Shown: positions 25,300 to 34,885, counted from the first letter of the stretch. The stretch is DNA of 64,000 nt from Candidatus Neomarinimicrobiota bacterium (GCA_017656425.1 JACDNV010000003.1:124001-188000); one strand, 5' to 3'. Notes: a model not told the origin generated them from the sequence alone. Made by a program: numbers and translations.

Positions 25300-25998
25300 T
25301 TATCGCCATGTAACAAGGAATTCAACACGTCTGTTTTTTTGTCTGTTTTCTTCACTTATATTCGGAGCAATTGGTCTATACTGAGAATATCCAGCAGACA
25401 CCAGTATTTCAGGAGGGACACCCACATTATTAATCAGATATTTCACAACGCTTAAAGCTCTTGCTGTAGATAGCTCCCAGTTGGATGGAAATTTACCAGA
25501 TCTTATAGGTAAGTCATCGGTGTGACCACATACAATAACTTCTGCTACATCCTCTTTTAACATATCTCCAACAATTTTTAATATCGGATATGCCTCAGGC
25601 TTCAAGTCCGCACTCCCTAAATCAAATAGAACTCTACTACCCATCCTTATTAGAAATCCTGTTGGAGTCTCCTCAACTGATATATCCTTTTCATACCCCA
25701 TCTTTCTGGCTATTTCTTTCATAGCATTTATGTTCCTATATAATGCTACTCTCCTTCTCTGATCAATCATGCTTTCCTTCGGCGTTGTAGGATTGTTTAA
25801 AATTGAAACGTTTTTATTCAAAACCCCTAAAGCGCCTCTTATAGAAAACATTGCTCTATCAAAAAGAATCTTATTTATTGATGAAAAAGATATAAGCAAC
25901 ACAAAAAATGTTAATAGAAGTGTAACCATATCAGAATATGTAGTCATCCAATGAGGGGAACCAGGTGGTTTTAAATCTTCTCTTTTTTTTCTAGCCAT
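25300..25998 (-). CDS. motB: MotB, stator peptidoglycan-anchoring subunit
   Basis: 232 residues. N-terminal TTYSDMVTLLLTFFVLLISFSS is the single membrane helix with the proton- or ion-carrying Asp22. The OmpA-like domain has LFDLGSADLKPEAYPIL and VIVCGHTDDLPIRSGKFPSNWELSTARA for peptidoglycan binding. The stop is followed by an inverted-repeat site. It touches motA (ATGG overlap by one base). Confidence 0.97.
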   Translation of the reverse strand: MARKKREDLKPPGSPHWMTTYSDMVTLLLTFFVLLISFSSINKILFDRAMFSIRGALGVLNKNVSILNNPTTPKESMIDQRRRVALYRNINAMKEIARKMGYEKDISVEETPTGFLIRMGSRVLFDLGSADLKPEAYPILKIVGDMLKEDVAEVIVCGHTDDLPIRSGKFPSNWELSTARALSVVKYLINNVGVPPEILVSAGYSQYRPIAPNISEENRQKNRRVEFLVTWR

Positions 25999-26771
25999 TA
26001 TTGCTCTTCCTTAGTTGATTCAATCCTCATCTTTGGTGGTAAGTAATTTAGCAACTTTTTATATAGAATTCTTGGATGTTCTCCATTTTGTATAGCAAGT
26101 ACACCCTCAATTATCATCTCTTTAATTATTACTTCATCATCGGACCTATTCTTCAATTTCCCCGCTATTGGCAGGAATACAAGATTGGCAGCAAGCACTC
26201 CATAAAATGTAGTTATCAATGCTAGTGCCATGCCTCCTCCTATTGCCGTCGGATCTTCCAATTTTCTTAACATAAGTATAAGCCCAATCAGGGTACCAAT
26301 CATTCCAAAAGCAGGTGAGAATGTCCCTAAGGATGTAAAAATTTGCTGCCCCTTTTTATGCCTTTCTATTAAATACGTCAATTCTGTTTCCATTATATCT
26401 CTTATCGTGTCCTGGTCCATTCCGTCGACAACCATCTCCAGTCCATTTCTCATATATTCATCACCAATTTTATTTAGTTCCTTATCAATTGATAGCAAAC
26501 CCTCTTTCCTTGACTTCTTCGACAACTCTACAAATTGATGAACAAGTGATATCGCCTTTCTCCTATCATCCGAAAATGCTTTCCTTACAACACTCATCAC
26601 ACTTATAATCTCAGACATGGGGAAATTAACAAGTATTGCAGCAAAAGTACCACCAAAAACAATAAGCATAGATGGAACATGAATAAAAGTTGTGAGGTCA
26701 CCACCAGATGTTATGGAATAAAATACTAACCCAAGCCCAGCTATAATACCCAAAATTGTCGCTAAATCCAT
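25998..26771 (-). CDS. motA: MotA, stator ion-channel subunit
   Basis: 257 residues with four membrane helices: DLATILGIIAGLGLVFYSI, LIVFGGTFAAILVNFP, PAFGMIGTLIGLILMLRKL and GGMALALITTFYGVLAANLVFLPIAG. The cytoplasmic loop has charged residues that contact FliG. Directly upstream of motB. Separated from flgE by an 89-base gap with a strong hairpin. Confidence 0.97.
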   Translation of the reverse strand: MDLATILGIIAGLGLVFYSITSGGDLTTFIHVPSMLIVFGGTFAAILVNFPMSEIISVMSVVRKAFSDDRRKAISLVHQFVELSKKSRKEGLLSIDKELNKIGDEYMRNGLEMVVDGMDQDTIRDIMETELTYLIERHKKGQQIFTSLGTFSPAFGMIGTLIGLILMLRKLEDPTAIGGGMALALITTFYGVLAANLVFLPIAGKLKNRSDDEVIIKEMIIEGVLAIQNGEHPRILYKKLLNYLPPKMRIESTKEEQ

Positions 26772-26800
26772 ACTATTCCCATATTTTTAAGAAAATGTAT

Positions 26801-26834
26801 GTCCAGCGTGGGAGCAATTACTACCACGCTGGAC
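26801..26834 (-). terminator. Strong hairpin between flgE and motA (attenuator or mRNA processing element)
   Basis: GTCCAGCGTGG and CCACGCTGGAC form a perfect 11-bp GC-rich stem with a 12-base loop, starting 26 bases after the flgE stop. No uninterrupted U-run follows on the minus strand (ATACATTTTCTT), so it is either a leaky terminator lowering motAB relative to flgE or a 3'-end stabiliser. The heptamer TCCAGCG is directly repeated at its upstream edge. Confidence 0.5.
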
Positions 26835-26860
26835 GCTGGATTTTAAAAATACAATTTCAA

Positions 26861-28786
26861 TTATCTCTTCAGATTCGTTGTTACATCTGCTATCTGTTCT
26901 AAAGTCGATACTACTCTTGCGGCTGCCTGATACGCCCTCTGAGCCTCTATCATCTTTGTAAATTCCTCAGCAAGATCAACTGTGGACAATTCCAAATTCC
27001 CTGATTCGATAGTACTATCCAGAGACTCTGCCTCTCCAATATTTGGAAAACCACTATTCTCAGTCGGTAGGAAATTACTTCCACCGGCTTTTTTCAATCC
27101 TGCTGGATTCGTAAACTTCGCAAGGGCTATCTGGGCAATTTTTGCTTCCTCTCCATTTGTAAAATATCCGATTATAGAACCATCACCTTCGATTTTAAAC
27201 TCACTTAAATAACCTGATTCACGTCCATCTCTATACTTTGTATGTAGAGTTGATACCGCGTTGTACTGTGTCACACCACTGGATACACCTTCCTGCTCTT
27301 CAGAATGTATCTTTATTTCCAGATCATCTGCTCCATTGGCAAGACGCAATCTTAATGCATCGACTCCTCCATCATAAAGGAATCCTACAAGATCACCATC
27401 GGCATCAAAAAGTATCCTTCCTGTACCGCCCGAAACTATTGTCTCTTCGGTAGATGTTTTGACTTCCCATTCCCACTCTCCAGCTGTACCAGTCTTCTTA
27501 AATACAATAGTTATATTATGACTTTGTCCAAGACTATCAAATACAACCATCGATGCTGAGGTATTGGCAGTATAACCAGCCACAGTATTAACAAAGCCCG
27601 GTACTGACATAACCCCCGTATTGCCAGTATCTGCGGTTAGACTGATTGTTGTTGAGCTATCACCTGGAACGTCATCAGAGAGAACTATTTTCCCATCGCT
27701 CAAAGTAGCTGTTGAATATCCTGAATATAGATTATTTATAACACTAATCAAATCACTTAAAGTTGTACCATCGTTTCCTGATCCATATGTGAAGGTCCCT
27801 GATATATTATTACCATCTTTGTCAGTACCACTTATATTAAAAGTATCTCCACCAATTAGATCCGAAGTAACCTGTAAAAGATCATTTAGCTCTGTTGACT
27901 CATCAGCTACATCTCCTGAAATAGCCTGAGCACCATCATTTATTCCGATATCATTTAGAAATGTGCCACTTCCTATTTCATTGAGAGTAATCTGCGTTCC
28001 ACTATATCCATCTATCGCTTTGATTCTAATATACTGCCCTGATGCATCAGCTTCAGCCTTAACTTTGCCATCAAGGCTGGTGCCCTGTATTTGTGTATTA
28101 ATTTCACTAGCTAAAGCATCAGCATCAGCATAATTACCCGCGGTAATCGTAATATCCTGTGTAATTGTCTCTCCAAACTGTGGATCAAAAATTATTCTGA
28201 ACTGGTCATTAGTTCCAGCTGTAATCGTAATTCCACCACTCAAATCGGTAGTTCCCTCAACAATAGCTTTCTTCCGAAATGCTGTACCAGTTGCCCATTC
28301 CTCACGGGTTGACTCCAGCCCCGCATTAAGATTACCTGAAAGCCATACATTTTCAGTTGCTCGAGCTGGCAATATCAGATCCGGATCTATTACAATATCT
28401 GTAATAGAGTTACTCACTCTTGTCTCACTGTTAGCTGTAATATCATACATCCATCCCTGTACATTATAACCATCCACATTTACAAGTTTACCCATTTCAT
28501 CTACCTGAAATGCACCAGCTCTGGTATAATAAGTTTCATCACCATGTTTCAGTATAAAGAAGCTCTTCCCCTTGATAGCTAGATCAGTAACATTACCTGT
28601 ATAAGTGAGAGCTCCCTGTCTAAACAGCATCTGATTTTTCCCAGTAACCGTCCCAAGTGCTTCTATAAAGGTTACTCTGCAATTTTTAAATCCCGGAGTG
28701 TTTAGATTTGCAATATTTTCACCCATTAGTTCAAGGGCTTTTTTCTGCTCATTTAATGCTGAAGTTGGAATGTAAAAGGAAAACAT
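26861..28786 (-). CDS. flgE: FlgE, flagellar hook protein with large central insertion
   Basis: 641 residues; enteric FlgE has about 400. The rod/hook N-terminus is MFSFYIPTSALNEQKKALELMGENIANLNTPGFKN and the C-terminus is ESGNLELSTVDLAEEFTKMIEAQRAYQAAARVVSTLEQ. Residues about 150-420 hold beta-rich material with hook-IN-like segments (ITITAGNYADADALASEINTQI, SLDGKVKAEAD) exposed on the hook surface. The gene has its own structured, GC-rich leader and a strong hairpin behind it. SD GGAGGG lies 6 bases before the ATG. Confidence 0.95.
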   Translation of the reverse strand: MFSFYIPTSALNEQKKALELMGENIANLNTPGFKNCRVTFIEALGTVTGKNQMLFRQGALTYTGNVTDLAIKGKSFFILKHGDETYYTRAGAFQVDEMGKLVNVDGYNVQGWMYDITANSETRVSNSITDIVIDPDLILPARATENVWLSGNLNAGLESTREEWATGTAFRKKAIVEGTTDLSGGITITAGTNDQFRIIFDPQFGETITQDITITAGNYADADALASEINTQIQGTSLDGKVKAEADASGQYIRIKAIDGYSGTQITLNEIGSGTFLNDIGINDGAQAISGDVADESTELNDLLQVTSDLIGGDTFNISGTDKDGNNISGTFTYGSGNDGTTLSDLISVINNLYSGYSTATLSDGKIVLSDDVPGDSSTTISLTADTGNTGVMSVPGFVNTVAGYTANTSASMVVFDSLGQSHNITIVFKKTGTAGEWEWEVKTSTEETIVSGGTGRILFDADGDLVGFLYDGGVDALRLRLANGADDLEIKIHSEEQEGVSSGVTQYNAVSTLHTKYRDGRESGYLSEFKIEGDGSIIGYFTNGEEAKIAQIALAKFTNPAGLKKAGGSNFLPTENSGFPNIGEAESLDSTIESGNLELSTVDLAEEFTKMIEAQRAYQAAARVVSTLEQIADVTTNLKR

Positions 28787-28805
28787 AATGACCCTCCTTT
28801 CCTAT

Positions 28806-28859
28806 TATCCACCTCAGTCGATCGGTGGATAGAGGGCCCCCCTAACCGGGACCGGCCCT
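28806..28859 (-). promoter_or_regulatory. Structured 5' leader of flgE (two adjacent hairpins)
   Basis: Two hairpins in tandem: AGGGCC/GGCCCT at 28833-28859 with a nested CCC/GGG pair, and TATCCACC/GGTGGATA (8 bp, 10-base loop) at 28806-28831. Between hairpin 2 and the ATG lie two GGA motifs, the second (AAGGAG, an ANGGAN match) being the Shine-Dalgarno. The GC-rich block stands out in this A+T-rich DNA. Candidate regulatory RNA or stabiliser; I cannot assign it to a known class. Confidence 0.5.
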
Positions 28860-28883
28860 ATTTTTGTCTTTAGTTTCTTTGTT

Positions 28884-29285
28884 TCACACAACTGCAACAC
28901 TATCAATGTTTGTAAATACATTTCCTTTCAACCTCTCCTCTGTCAAAGCCGTAACAATAACTTTGTTTTTTACACTCACTATGAATGCCCGATTCCCCAT
29001 TAAAATAAGGGAATTTCTCGCACCTTTCTCCCCAACCATATTTACGCCTTCTCTCAATCTTCTAATCTCATCGGAATTTAAATCAATATTTCTTTCTTCT
29101 AGTCTCTTAATTGCATGAGCAGAAAACTTCAAACCATTCAAACCTTCAACCTTAGTTTTGAGTACATCCTGGAAGCATAAGTTTTTCTTATTCTCCATTT
29201 GTTTCTGGATATTCTCGGTCTTTTTCTCATTAATTTTCTGAGCAGAATCAACTTGCTTTGAAATACTTAGTTCATAAACCTTCAT
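28884..29285 (-). CDS. Flagellar operon protein of the TIGR02530 family
   Basis: 133 residues. The second half KFSAHAIKRLEERNIDLNSDEIRRLREGVNMVGEKGARNSLILMGNRAFIVSVKNKVIVTAL is the conserved core of a small protein regularly encoded between flgD and flgE (TIGR02530, sometimes annotated as a flagellar operon protein). Its exact role is not established; the position suggests hook assembly. It overlaps flgD by 4 bases. Confidence 0.85.
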   Translation of the reverse strand: MKVYELSISKQVDSAQKINEKKTENIQKQMENKKNLCFQDVLKTKVEGLNGLKFSAHAIKRLEERNIDLNSDEIRRLREGVNMVGEKGARNSLILMGNRAFIVSVKNKVIVTALTEERLKGNVFTNIDSVAVV

Positions 29286-29995
29286 AGCTCATCCTCACTG
29301 ATCTTTTTTACTATATTTCCCATATCCAGAATTTCCATAACATTCGAAAAAGCAATTTTTTCGTCACCAACCATAAGTATTGCTCTACCATCTTCATACT
29401 TAACTCCAGAAACTATTCCAACCAGATATGTGGTCACATTAATACTATTTCCGTCTTTATCATACGCTTTTACTTCAAATCTGTATTCTCCGTCAATGAC
29501 TGTATTACCATCGGAATCTTTTGCATCCCACTTAATGCTATTTTCACCTGATGACACATTTTCTTTTTCAATTTTTTTTACAAGGTTACCGGATGAATCA
29601 TAAATACTAGCAACCACCTTTTTGGCACTAGAATTCAACCTGAAATAGATGCTTTCTGCCTGACCATTTGAAATATTGATCGTACTGCCAATTGCCTTAA
29701 CTTTCTTACCTATTAGTGTAGTAGCAAGAGTATTATTTAATATTTGAGTTAGGTAGGTATCAACTTGTATTCCTTCCTGAAGACTTTTATTAATACTGCT
29801 TAGCTGCTCTAGAGAAGACAGTTGTGCAAGATGTGAAGTGAATTCCTGGTTACTCATTGGTGATAAAGGATCCTGATACTGAAGTTCCTTGATTAAAAGC
29901 TGTAAAAACTCATTCTTATTTAGCTTAAAATTTTCTGTCAGCCCCTCCAGGCTTTGTGACAGATTATTTGAGGTTATTCCACTTAACTCATCCAT
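29282..29995 (-). CDS. flgD: FlgD, hook cap / hook assembly scaffold
   Basis: 237 residues. N-terminal NKNEFLQLLIKELQYQDPLSPMSNQEFTSHLAQLSSLEQL is the FlgD signature. The C-terminal half has the FlgD Ig/TUDOR region including AKKVVASIYDSSGNLVKKIEKENVSSGENSIKWDAKDSDGNTVIDGEYRFEV. FlgD caps the growing hook and is replaced by FlgK. 15 bases from fliK. Confidence 0.96.
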   Translation of the reverse strand: MDELSGITSNNLSQSLEGLTENFKLNKNEFLQLLIKELQYQDPLSPMSNQEFTSHLAQLSSLEQLSSINKSLQEGIQVDTYLTQILNNTLATTLIGKKVKAIGSTINISNGQAESIYFRLNSSAKKVVASIYDSSGNLVKKIEKENVSSGENSIKWDAKDSDGNTVIDGEYRFEVKAYDKDGNSINVTTYLVGIVSGVKYEDGRAILMVGDEKIAFSNVMEILDMGNIVKKISEDEL

Positions 29996-30010
29996 GATGA
30001 ACCTCCCCCT

Positions 30011-31897
30011 CTATGCGAGGATTTCCATTGTGTTATAACCAAGGTCCTTAAAACCTTTTACCTCCTTTCTATCATCATTTTTTTCTGATAAATCAGAAAT
30101 TTTTTCTGAATGGAAATTATTATTATTATTGGTATGATCACCTGCGCTATGTCTATTCTCCTTTCTGTTATTGAAAACCTCCACATCTATATTATCAACT
30201 GAAAACCCTTTCTGATAGATTCTATTCTGTATATCAGGCAAAATTTTCCTTATCTGTTCTTTTATATTTTCATTCTGAACCAGTATTTCAATCCTTTCAT
30301 TATCCTCATTTTTTCTTCCAATAAACACCATATCTCCATATTCACCGGCATCAACACGAATAGTTGTCCTGAAAATTCTGTTTGAACTACCAAACATCTG
30401 ATTGTGAACCTCGATAATCCTATTTATCAATAAATTTCTGATATTAACCTGCTGATACCTGTCGTTTATTTCACCCTTCGCCTGGGTAACTTTTTGCTCA
30501 AAAGCTATGCTCTTATCGGTAGAAGATTCATTTTTTACCTGCCTACCATCCAATTTTGTGTTATTGTTTCTGGTTACCAGTTCCTTTTTGACATCTTTTC
30601 CTGCAAAATCAGATAATTGTCTATCTTCATCAATAATTTTTGTGGAATCTTGTTTCTTATCAGACTCATAATCGACCCTCAAATTAGATATCCTACCAGT
30701 TTGATTCTTTAGGGTAAGATTTAACCGCTCATTAAGATCTTTATTATCACCAACAGCATTCTTCTTTCTACTTTCATCAGCTTCAATAGGTTCATTAACT
30801 TTCTGAGGATCAACTCCTGAATGACTTACTTTTTGAGTTTTTCTTTCTTTAGCAGAATTTACTATTACAAAATCCCTATTATCTAAATGCTTTCCTAACT
30901 CTACGCTCTGCTTTTTACCTTCCACAACTTCTTCTTTAGTATTAACTATATTATGGCCTAAAGCATTATTTTTATCTTTTGCAATTACACTTTTTTGGTT
31001 ATTAATCTTAATTTTTCTATCAACTAAACCATCTGTCTTAACCTTAATATGCCTCTTAAAATCATTATCACTACTCTGAGAAACCTTTAAACTACTATTA
31101 TTAAATTTACCAGCTTCCTGCTGTCTTTCACTTTTTGGGTTTTGTTTCAGAGTAGGATCAATATTTACCGCTACTTTTGTATTTGTTTCTATTCTTTTAC
31201 CACGATCTAACTTTAATTTATCATTATTTGTTGTTACAATATCTGAGCCACGCATTTTAATAATATCTGCCTTTTCATTAGTCTTTAAATCATTTATCCC
31301 ATCAGTTAACTTTCCGTGGTTTTCAGGGGATTTAATTATAACACTTTTTCTATGAGGAAATAATTCCCCTTCCCGATCTATAATTCCACCCTTTTGAACT
31401 CTTAGCTCTCCATCTTCTACAATATCCTTTACAGACTTGGCTGAAACTTTAACATTGCTACTTTTTAGTACCACTTCATGATTATCTGTGATATTATATG
31501 TTTCTCCAAACTTATCGCTTTTAGCATCCACAATATTCTTATCTACAGAGATACTGCAACGAATGTTTTCTAGGACGTTATGTTTCTCATTTTCATCACT
31601 TCCTATCCTAATACCATTATTTTTTCTTAAAAGTATACTAATTGACTTTGCAGAAATACTTTTAATCCCTGAAATATCTTTTATATCAGCGTACTTACAT
31701 AAATTCGACCCCCTGCTACTTTTTAAATTTTTCGCAAGAATATGCAGATTAATCGAACCGATTTTACCTGAAAGATTTTTCATCAGTATTTCAAGAAAAC
31801 TCTTAGGGAATGTATTTGCAGGTTTAATTCCTATACCGGGAATCACGCCAATTCCATTTTTTTTCAGTAACTCTAATAAATTGATTTTCTCGTTCAT
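30011..31897 (-). CDS. fliK: FliK, hook-length control protein
   Basis: 628 residues, largely low-complexity, Lys/Asp/Asn/Ser-rich and probably disordered from residue 90 to 480. The C-terminal block FRTTIRVDAGEYGDMVFIGRKNEDNERIEILVQNENIKEQIRKILPDIQNRIYQKGFSVDNIDVEVF is the FliK/Flg_hook domain that contacts FlhB. It is longer than enteric FliK (about 400), consistent with a long or altered ruler. Its partner FlhB lacks the usual NPTH motif here, so the switch mechanism deserves attention. It overlaps the motE-like gene by 4 bases. Confidence 0.88.
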   Translation of the reverse strand: MNEKINLLELLKKNGIGVIPGIGIKPANTFPKSFLEILMKNLSGKIGSINLHILAKNLKSSRGSNLCKYADIKDISGIKSISAKSISILLRKNNGIRIGSDENEKHNVLENIRCSISVDKNIVDAKSDKFGETYNITDNHEVVLKSSNVKVSAKSVKDIVEDGELRVQKGGIIDREGELFPHRKSVIIKSPENHGKLTDGINDLKTNEKADIIKMRGSDIVTTNNDKLKLDRGKRIETNTKVAVNIDPTLKQNPKSERQQEAGKFNNSSLKVSQSSDNDFKRHIKVKTDGLVDRKIKINNQKSVIAKDKNNALGHNIVNTKEEVVEGKKQSVELGKHLDNRDFVIVNSAKERKTQKVSHSGVDPQKVNEPIEADESRKKNAVGDNKDLNERLNLTLKNQTGRISNLRVDYESDKKQDSTKIIDEDRQLSDFAGKDVKKELVTRNNNTKLDGRQVKNESSTDKSIAFEQKVTQAKGEINDRYQQVNIRNLLINRIIEVHNQMFGSSNRIFRTTIRVDAGEYGDMVFIGRKNEDNERIEILVQNENIKEQIRKILPDIQNRIYQKGFSVDNIDVEVFNNRKENRHSAGDHTNNNNNFHSEKISDLSEKNDDRKEVKGFKDLGYNTMEILA

Positions 31898-32424
31898 GAG
31901 CCACCCATCTCAGCGATTTTTTTCGTTAAACGTGCTGCTCTTTCAGAGGGAAGAGCCCTAAGAATATTTTGCCTCTTCCTTGATGTCATATTAAAGTATA
32001 TATTAATTATTGTATTATCATCGACATTACTTAAGATAGGGGCAATTTCTTCAGGCGTCATCGCCTCATAGGTTTTTGCAAGTTCCTTTATACTATTTTC
32101 CCTAACTGTATACATCTCAAGCTGCTTTTTTAAATCTTCAATAGTTTTCTCATACCTATAAACAAGAGCTGATTTTGTAGAAAGTTCATTCTCAAGACTA
32201 TCAGATAAAACCCTATATTTAAATAATTCTCTTCTCAGTCCATAATTAATTTTTTTCAAACTATCAATAGCTGTATATATCATATCATTTTTTATACTTT
32301 CAATTTTCCCCTCTCCAATATATCCTCCTTCTATCGGAAATAGGAAAGTAAGTAAAACGGTAAGTACGCCACTAAGAATAAAAAAGATAACCACCATTAC
32401 TAACAGCATTTTAAAGCTTGGCAT
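31894..32424 (-). CDS. MotE-like flagellar protein with MgtE-N domain
   Basis: 176 residues. One N-terminal membrane helix (MLLVMVVIFFILSGVLTVLLTFLF), a coiled coil at about 50-110, then a MgtE-N type domain: YEAMTPEEIAPILSNVDDNTIINIYFNMTSRKRQNILRALPSERAARLTKKIAEMG. Such proteins occur between fliJ and fliK in many phyla; relatives include MotE (a periplasmic chaperone of MotC in Rhizobiales) and the spirochaete collar protein FlbB. A periplasmic basal-body or stator-linked role is inferred. Confidence 0.82.
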   Translation of the reverse strand: MPSFKMLLVMVVIFFILSGVLTVLLTFLFPIEGGYIGEGKIESIKNDMIYTAIDSLKKINYGLRRELFKYRVLSDSLENELSTKSALVYRYEKTIEDLKKQLEMYTVRENSIKELAKTYEAMTPEEIAPILSNVDDNTIINIYFNMTSRKRQNILRALPSERAARLTKKIAEMGGS

Positions 32425-32427
32425 ATT

Positions 32428-32865
32428 CTATTTACCTTTTGCTGCTGTTATTTTTCTCAATGCTATTTCACTATTGATTTTTGTTTCCTCTTTTTTTTGT
32501 AAGTTTAAAGTATCTAGTTTAAACTTTTCCTCTAACTGTTCCATAATTCTTTTTTCTTTATGAACCTTTGATAGTTCATCCCTCACTTTATCAACTTTCT
32601 CTGCAAAATCTGAAACAGTCTTAATCTGCTCATCTATCATCCTGTTTAACTGCTGAATATATTCGGATTTTAACCTGAGATAAATAAGAGAATTATCATG
32701 AGTATCCTTTTCTAAGGTTTCTTCTTTAATAGAGTTAAGTCCTTTTAACTTTTCTTTTTCAACCTCGAGTTCAGAAACTCGTGCTTTTAATTCAATCTTT
32801 TTATTGTCCTCTAGCGACTTCTTTACATCTAAAATTTTTCTATATGGAAATTTCCTTCTCTTCAT
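32428..32865 (-). CDS. fliJ: FliJ, export-apparatus stalk protein
   Basis: 145 residues, two long antiparallel helices, starting with a basic stretch KRRKFPYRKILDVKKSLEDNKKIEL as FliJ does. Conservation is by shape and position (directly after fliI) rather than by motif. FliJ fits into the FliI hexamer and links it to FlhA. 1-base gap to fliI. Confidence 0.85.
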   Translation of the reverse strand: MKRRKFPYRKILDVKKSLEDNKKIELKARVSELEVEKEKLKGLNSIKEETLEKDTHDNSLIYLRLKSEYIQQLNRMIDEQIKTVSDFAEKVDKVRDELSKVHKEKRIMEQLEEKFKLDTLNLQKKEETKINSEIALRKITAAKGK

Positions 32866-32866
32866 A

Positions 32867-34198
32867 CTACTGTATCCTGCTAATTCTGTTATATATTTCT
32901 TTCAATTGATTTAAAGTTTCCTCAAAGCTGCATCTCTCTTTCATATCCTGTCTGAGGAATCTATTAATGTGGTTTATATTTTCAATTGCCAGATCAACCT
33001 CTGGATTACTACCTCTTTTATAAGCTCCAATGTTTATCAAGTCCTCAGACTCAGTGTAATTTGCCAGTACTTCGAGAAATCTCTGAATGCATCTTTTATG
33101 TTCTGTAGAGCAAATCTCACTTCGCAACCTGCTTACACTTGCCAATACATCGATGGCGGGATAATGACCTTTATTAGCAAGCTTTCTTGATAATACAATA
33201 TGTCCGTCGAGTATTGCTCGAGATGCATCACTAATCGGTTCATCGAGATCATCACCCTCAACAAGGACGGCATATATTCCCGTTATGCTACCCTTATCTG
33301 ATGTTCCTGCTCTTTCTAATAATCTCGGCAAAAGTGCAAATACTGAAGGCGTGTAACCTTTCGTTGTTGGAGGTTCACCCGATGCCAGTCCAATTTCCCT
33401 TTGAGCCATTGCCACTCTTGTTAGAGAATCCATCAACAACAACACATCCTTCCCCTGGTCCCTGAAATATTCAGCGATGGTAGTAGCAATCAGTGCCCCT
33501 TTAACCCTGACCATTGCAGCTTGATCTGATGTAGCCACTACAAGGACGGAATTTTTTAAACCCTCTTCACCAAGATCTCTTTCAATAAACTCACGGACCT
33601 CCCTACCTCTTTCACCTATAAGTGCTATAACATTTACATCAGCATCCGTAAATCTTGCCATCATCCCCAATAATACACTTTTACCAACACCACTGGCAGA
33701 GAAAATTCCTATCCTCTGACCTTTACCAATTGTAACAATACCATCTATAGCCTTTATTCCTGTCACCAGAATATCTTTTATCCTTTTTCTCTTCAATGGA
33801 GAAGGAGGTTGGTTATAAACTGGGTATTTTAAATCGGAGTATATTATTCCTTTTCCATCTATGGGCATACCCATTCCATCCAGTATCCTGCCCAGAAGAT
33901 TTTCTCCCACAAAAATAGATAAAGGTTTTGGACTTCTTCTTACTTTATTCCCCGGAGAAACACCCACTGTTTCATCCAAAGGCATCAAAAGAACACTATT
34001 TTCAGAAAATCCCACTACCTCTGCTTTGATTTTATATCCAGTGTCAGTATAGACGTAACATAGTTCTCCAATAGTTGCCCCAGGAAGTGTTGCCTGCATA
34101 ATTAAGCCGATTAGTTTTTGGACTTTTCCATCGATCTGGGTTGACTCAATCTTTTCAAGCAATTCTTCTTTTTCGGATATAATATTGCTAAAGCTCAT
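32867..34198 (-). CDS. fliI: FliI, flagellum-specific ATPase
   Basis: 443 residues. Walker A SASGVGKSVLLG, Walker B VLLLMDSLTRVAMAQREIGLA, and ALIGERGREVREF with the F1-beta-like fold. It energises export and dissociates chaperone-substrate complexes. It lies between fliH and fliJ in the usual order. Confidence 0.98.
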   Translation of the reverse strand: MSFSNIISEKEELLEKIESTQIDGKVQKLIGLIMQATLPGATIGELCYVYTDTGYKIKAEVVGFSENSVLLMPLDETVGVSPGNKVRRSPKPLSIFVGENLLGRILDGMGMPIDGKGIIYSDLKYPVYNQPPSPLKRKRIKDILVTGIKAIDGIVTIGKGQRIGIFSASGVGKSVLLGMMARFTDADVNVIALIGERGREVREFIERDLGEEGLKNSVLVVATSDQAAMVRVKGALIATTIAEYFRDQGKDVLLLMDSLTRVAMAQREIGLASGEPPTTKGYTPSVFALLPRLLERAGTSDKGSITGIYAVLVEGDDLDEPISDASRAILDGHIVLSRKLANKGHYPAIDVLASVSRLRSEICSTEHKRCIQRFLEVLANYTESEDLINIGAYKRGSNPEVDLAIENINHINRFLRQDMKERCSFEETLNQLKEIYNRISRIQ

Positions 34199-34885
34199 TT
34201 AAAATTCCTTAAAAAGCTCTGATTCAATATTTTCAAGTTCTCTTCTAATAGTGCTCTCAATTATATAATTATCTGTTTCGAGGATGCACTCCCCAGGTTT
34301 TAAGCAATCATCCTCAATAATAATAATTCTTTGATTTGGTGTTATAGGAAAATCTGGGTTTTCACCAATATCACCAAAACTACCAGCGATCTGCGGGCTG
34401 AGTTTTATAGTAATTTTCACCTGATCTGTAAGTTTCTTGAGTAATGTTTTAATTTTATTTCTTGCAATTTCGATACTCTTATCTTCAACTGTTGTATGAA
34501 TAATTTTCTCAGCTACTTTAAGAGAGTAACGAACTAGCGGATCTTCCAGAGATTCAATCGCCTGATTAAACTGCTCTTTTAGATTTAAAATACTTTGCTG
34601 TAACTCAACTTTTAATGTTTCTATCTCTTCTTTCACTTCTTTTCGACCTATTTTAATACCTTCTTCATAACCTGCCTTATAGTAAATCTGCGATGCTTTA
34701 GCAAGTTTTTCTTCTATCTCTTTAATTCTTTTTAGATAAATATTTTCTGTTATAGTATCTTTTTCACCATTCCCACCGGCTAATATTTCCTCCTGAGGGA
34801 TATTTCCTACCTTACCTTCTTTCTGCAATTCTCGGTTCAAGTATATATTCTTTACTTCCTTCTCAAGTCTTAATTTAAATTTCAT
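34199..34885 (-). CDS. fliH: FliH, negative regulator/adaptor of FliI
   Basis: 228 residues. A central helical stretch (YKAGYEEGIKIGRKEVKEEIETLKVELQQSILNLKEQFNQAIESL) and C-terminal V-type E-subunit-like domain with VRYSLKVAEKIIHTTVEDKS and KLSPQIAGSFGD... NQRIIIIEDDCLKPGECILETDNYIIESTIRRELENI. FliH dimers tether FliI to the C-ring. 4-base overlap with fliG. Confidence 0.93.
   Translation of the reverse strand: MKFKLRLEKEVKNIYLNRELQKEGKVGNIPQEEILAGGNGEKDTITENIYLKRIKEIEEKLAKASQIYYKAGYEEGIKIGRKEVKEEIETLKVELQQSILNLKEQFNQAIESLEDPLVRYSLKVAEKIIHTTVEDKSIEIARNKIKTLLKKLTDQVKITIKLSPQIAGSFGDIGENPDFPITPNQRIIIIEDDCLKPGECILETDNYIIESTIRRELENIESELFKEF

Noticed and set aside
26801-26834. Classical rho-independent terminator after flgE
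   Set aside because: No U-run directly after the stem on the coding strand; listed as attenuator or processing hairpin instead.
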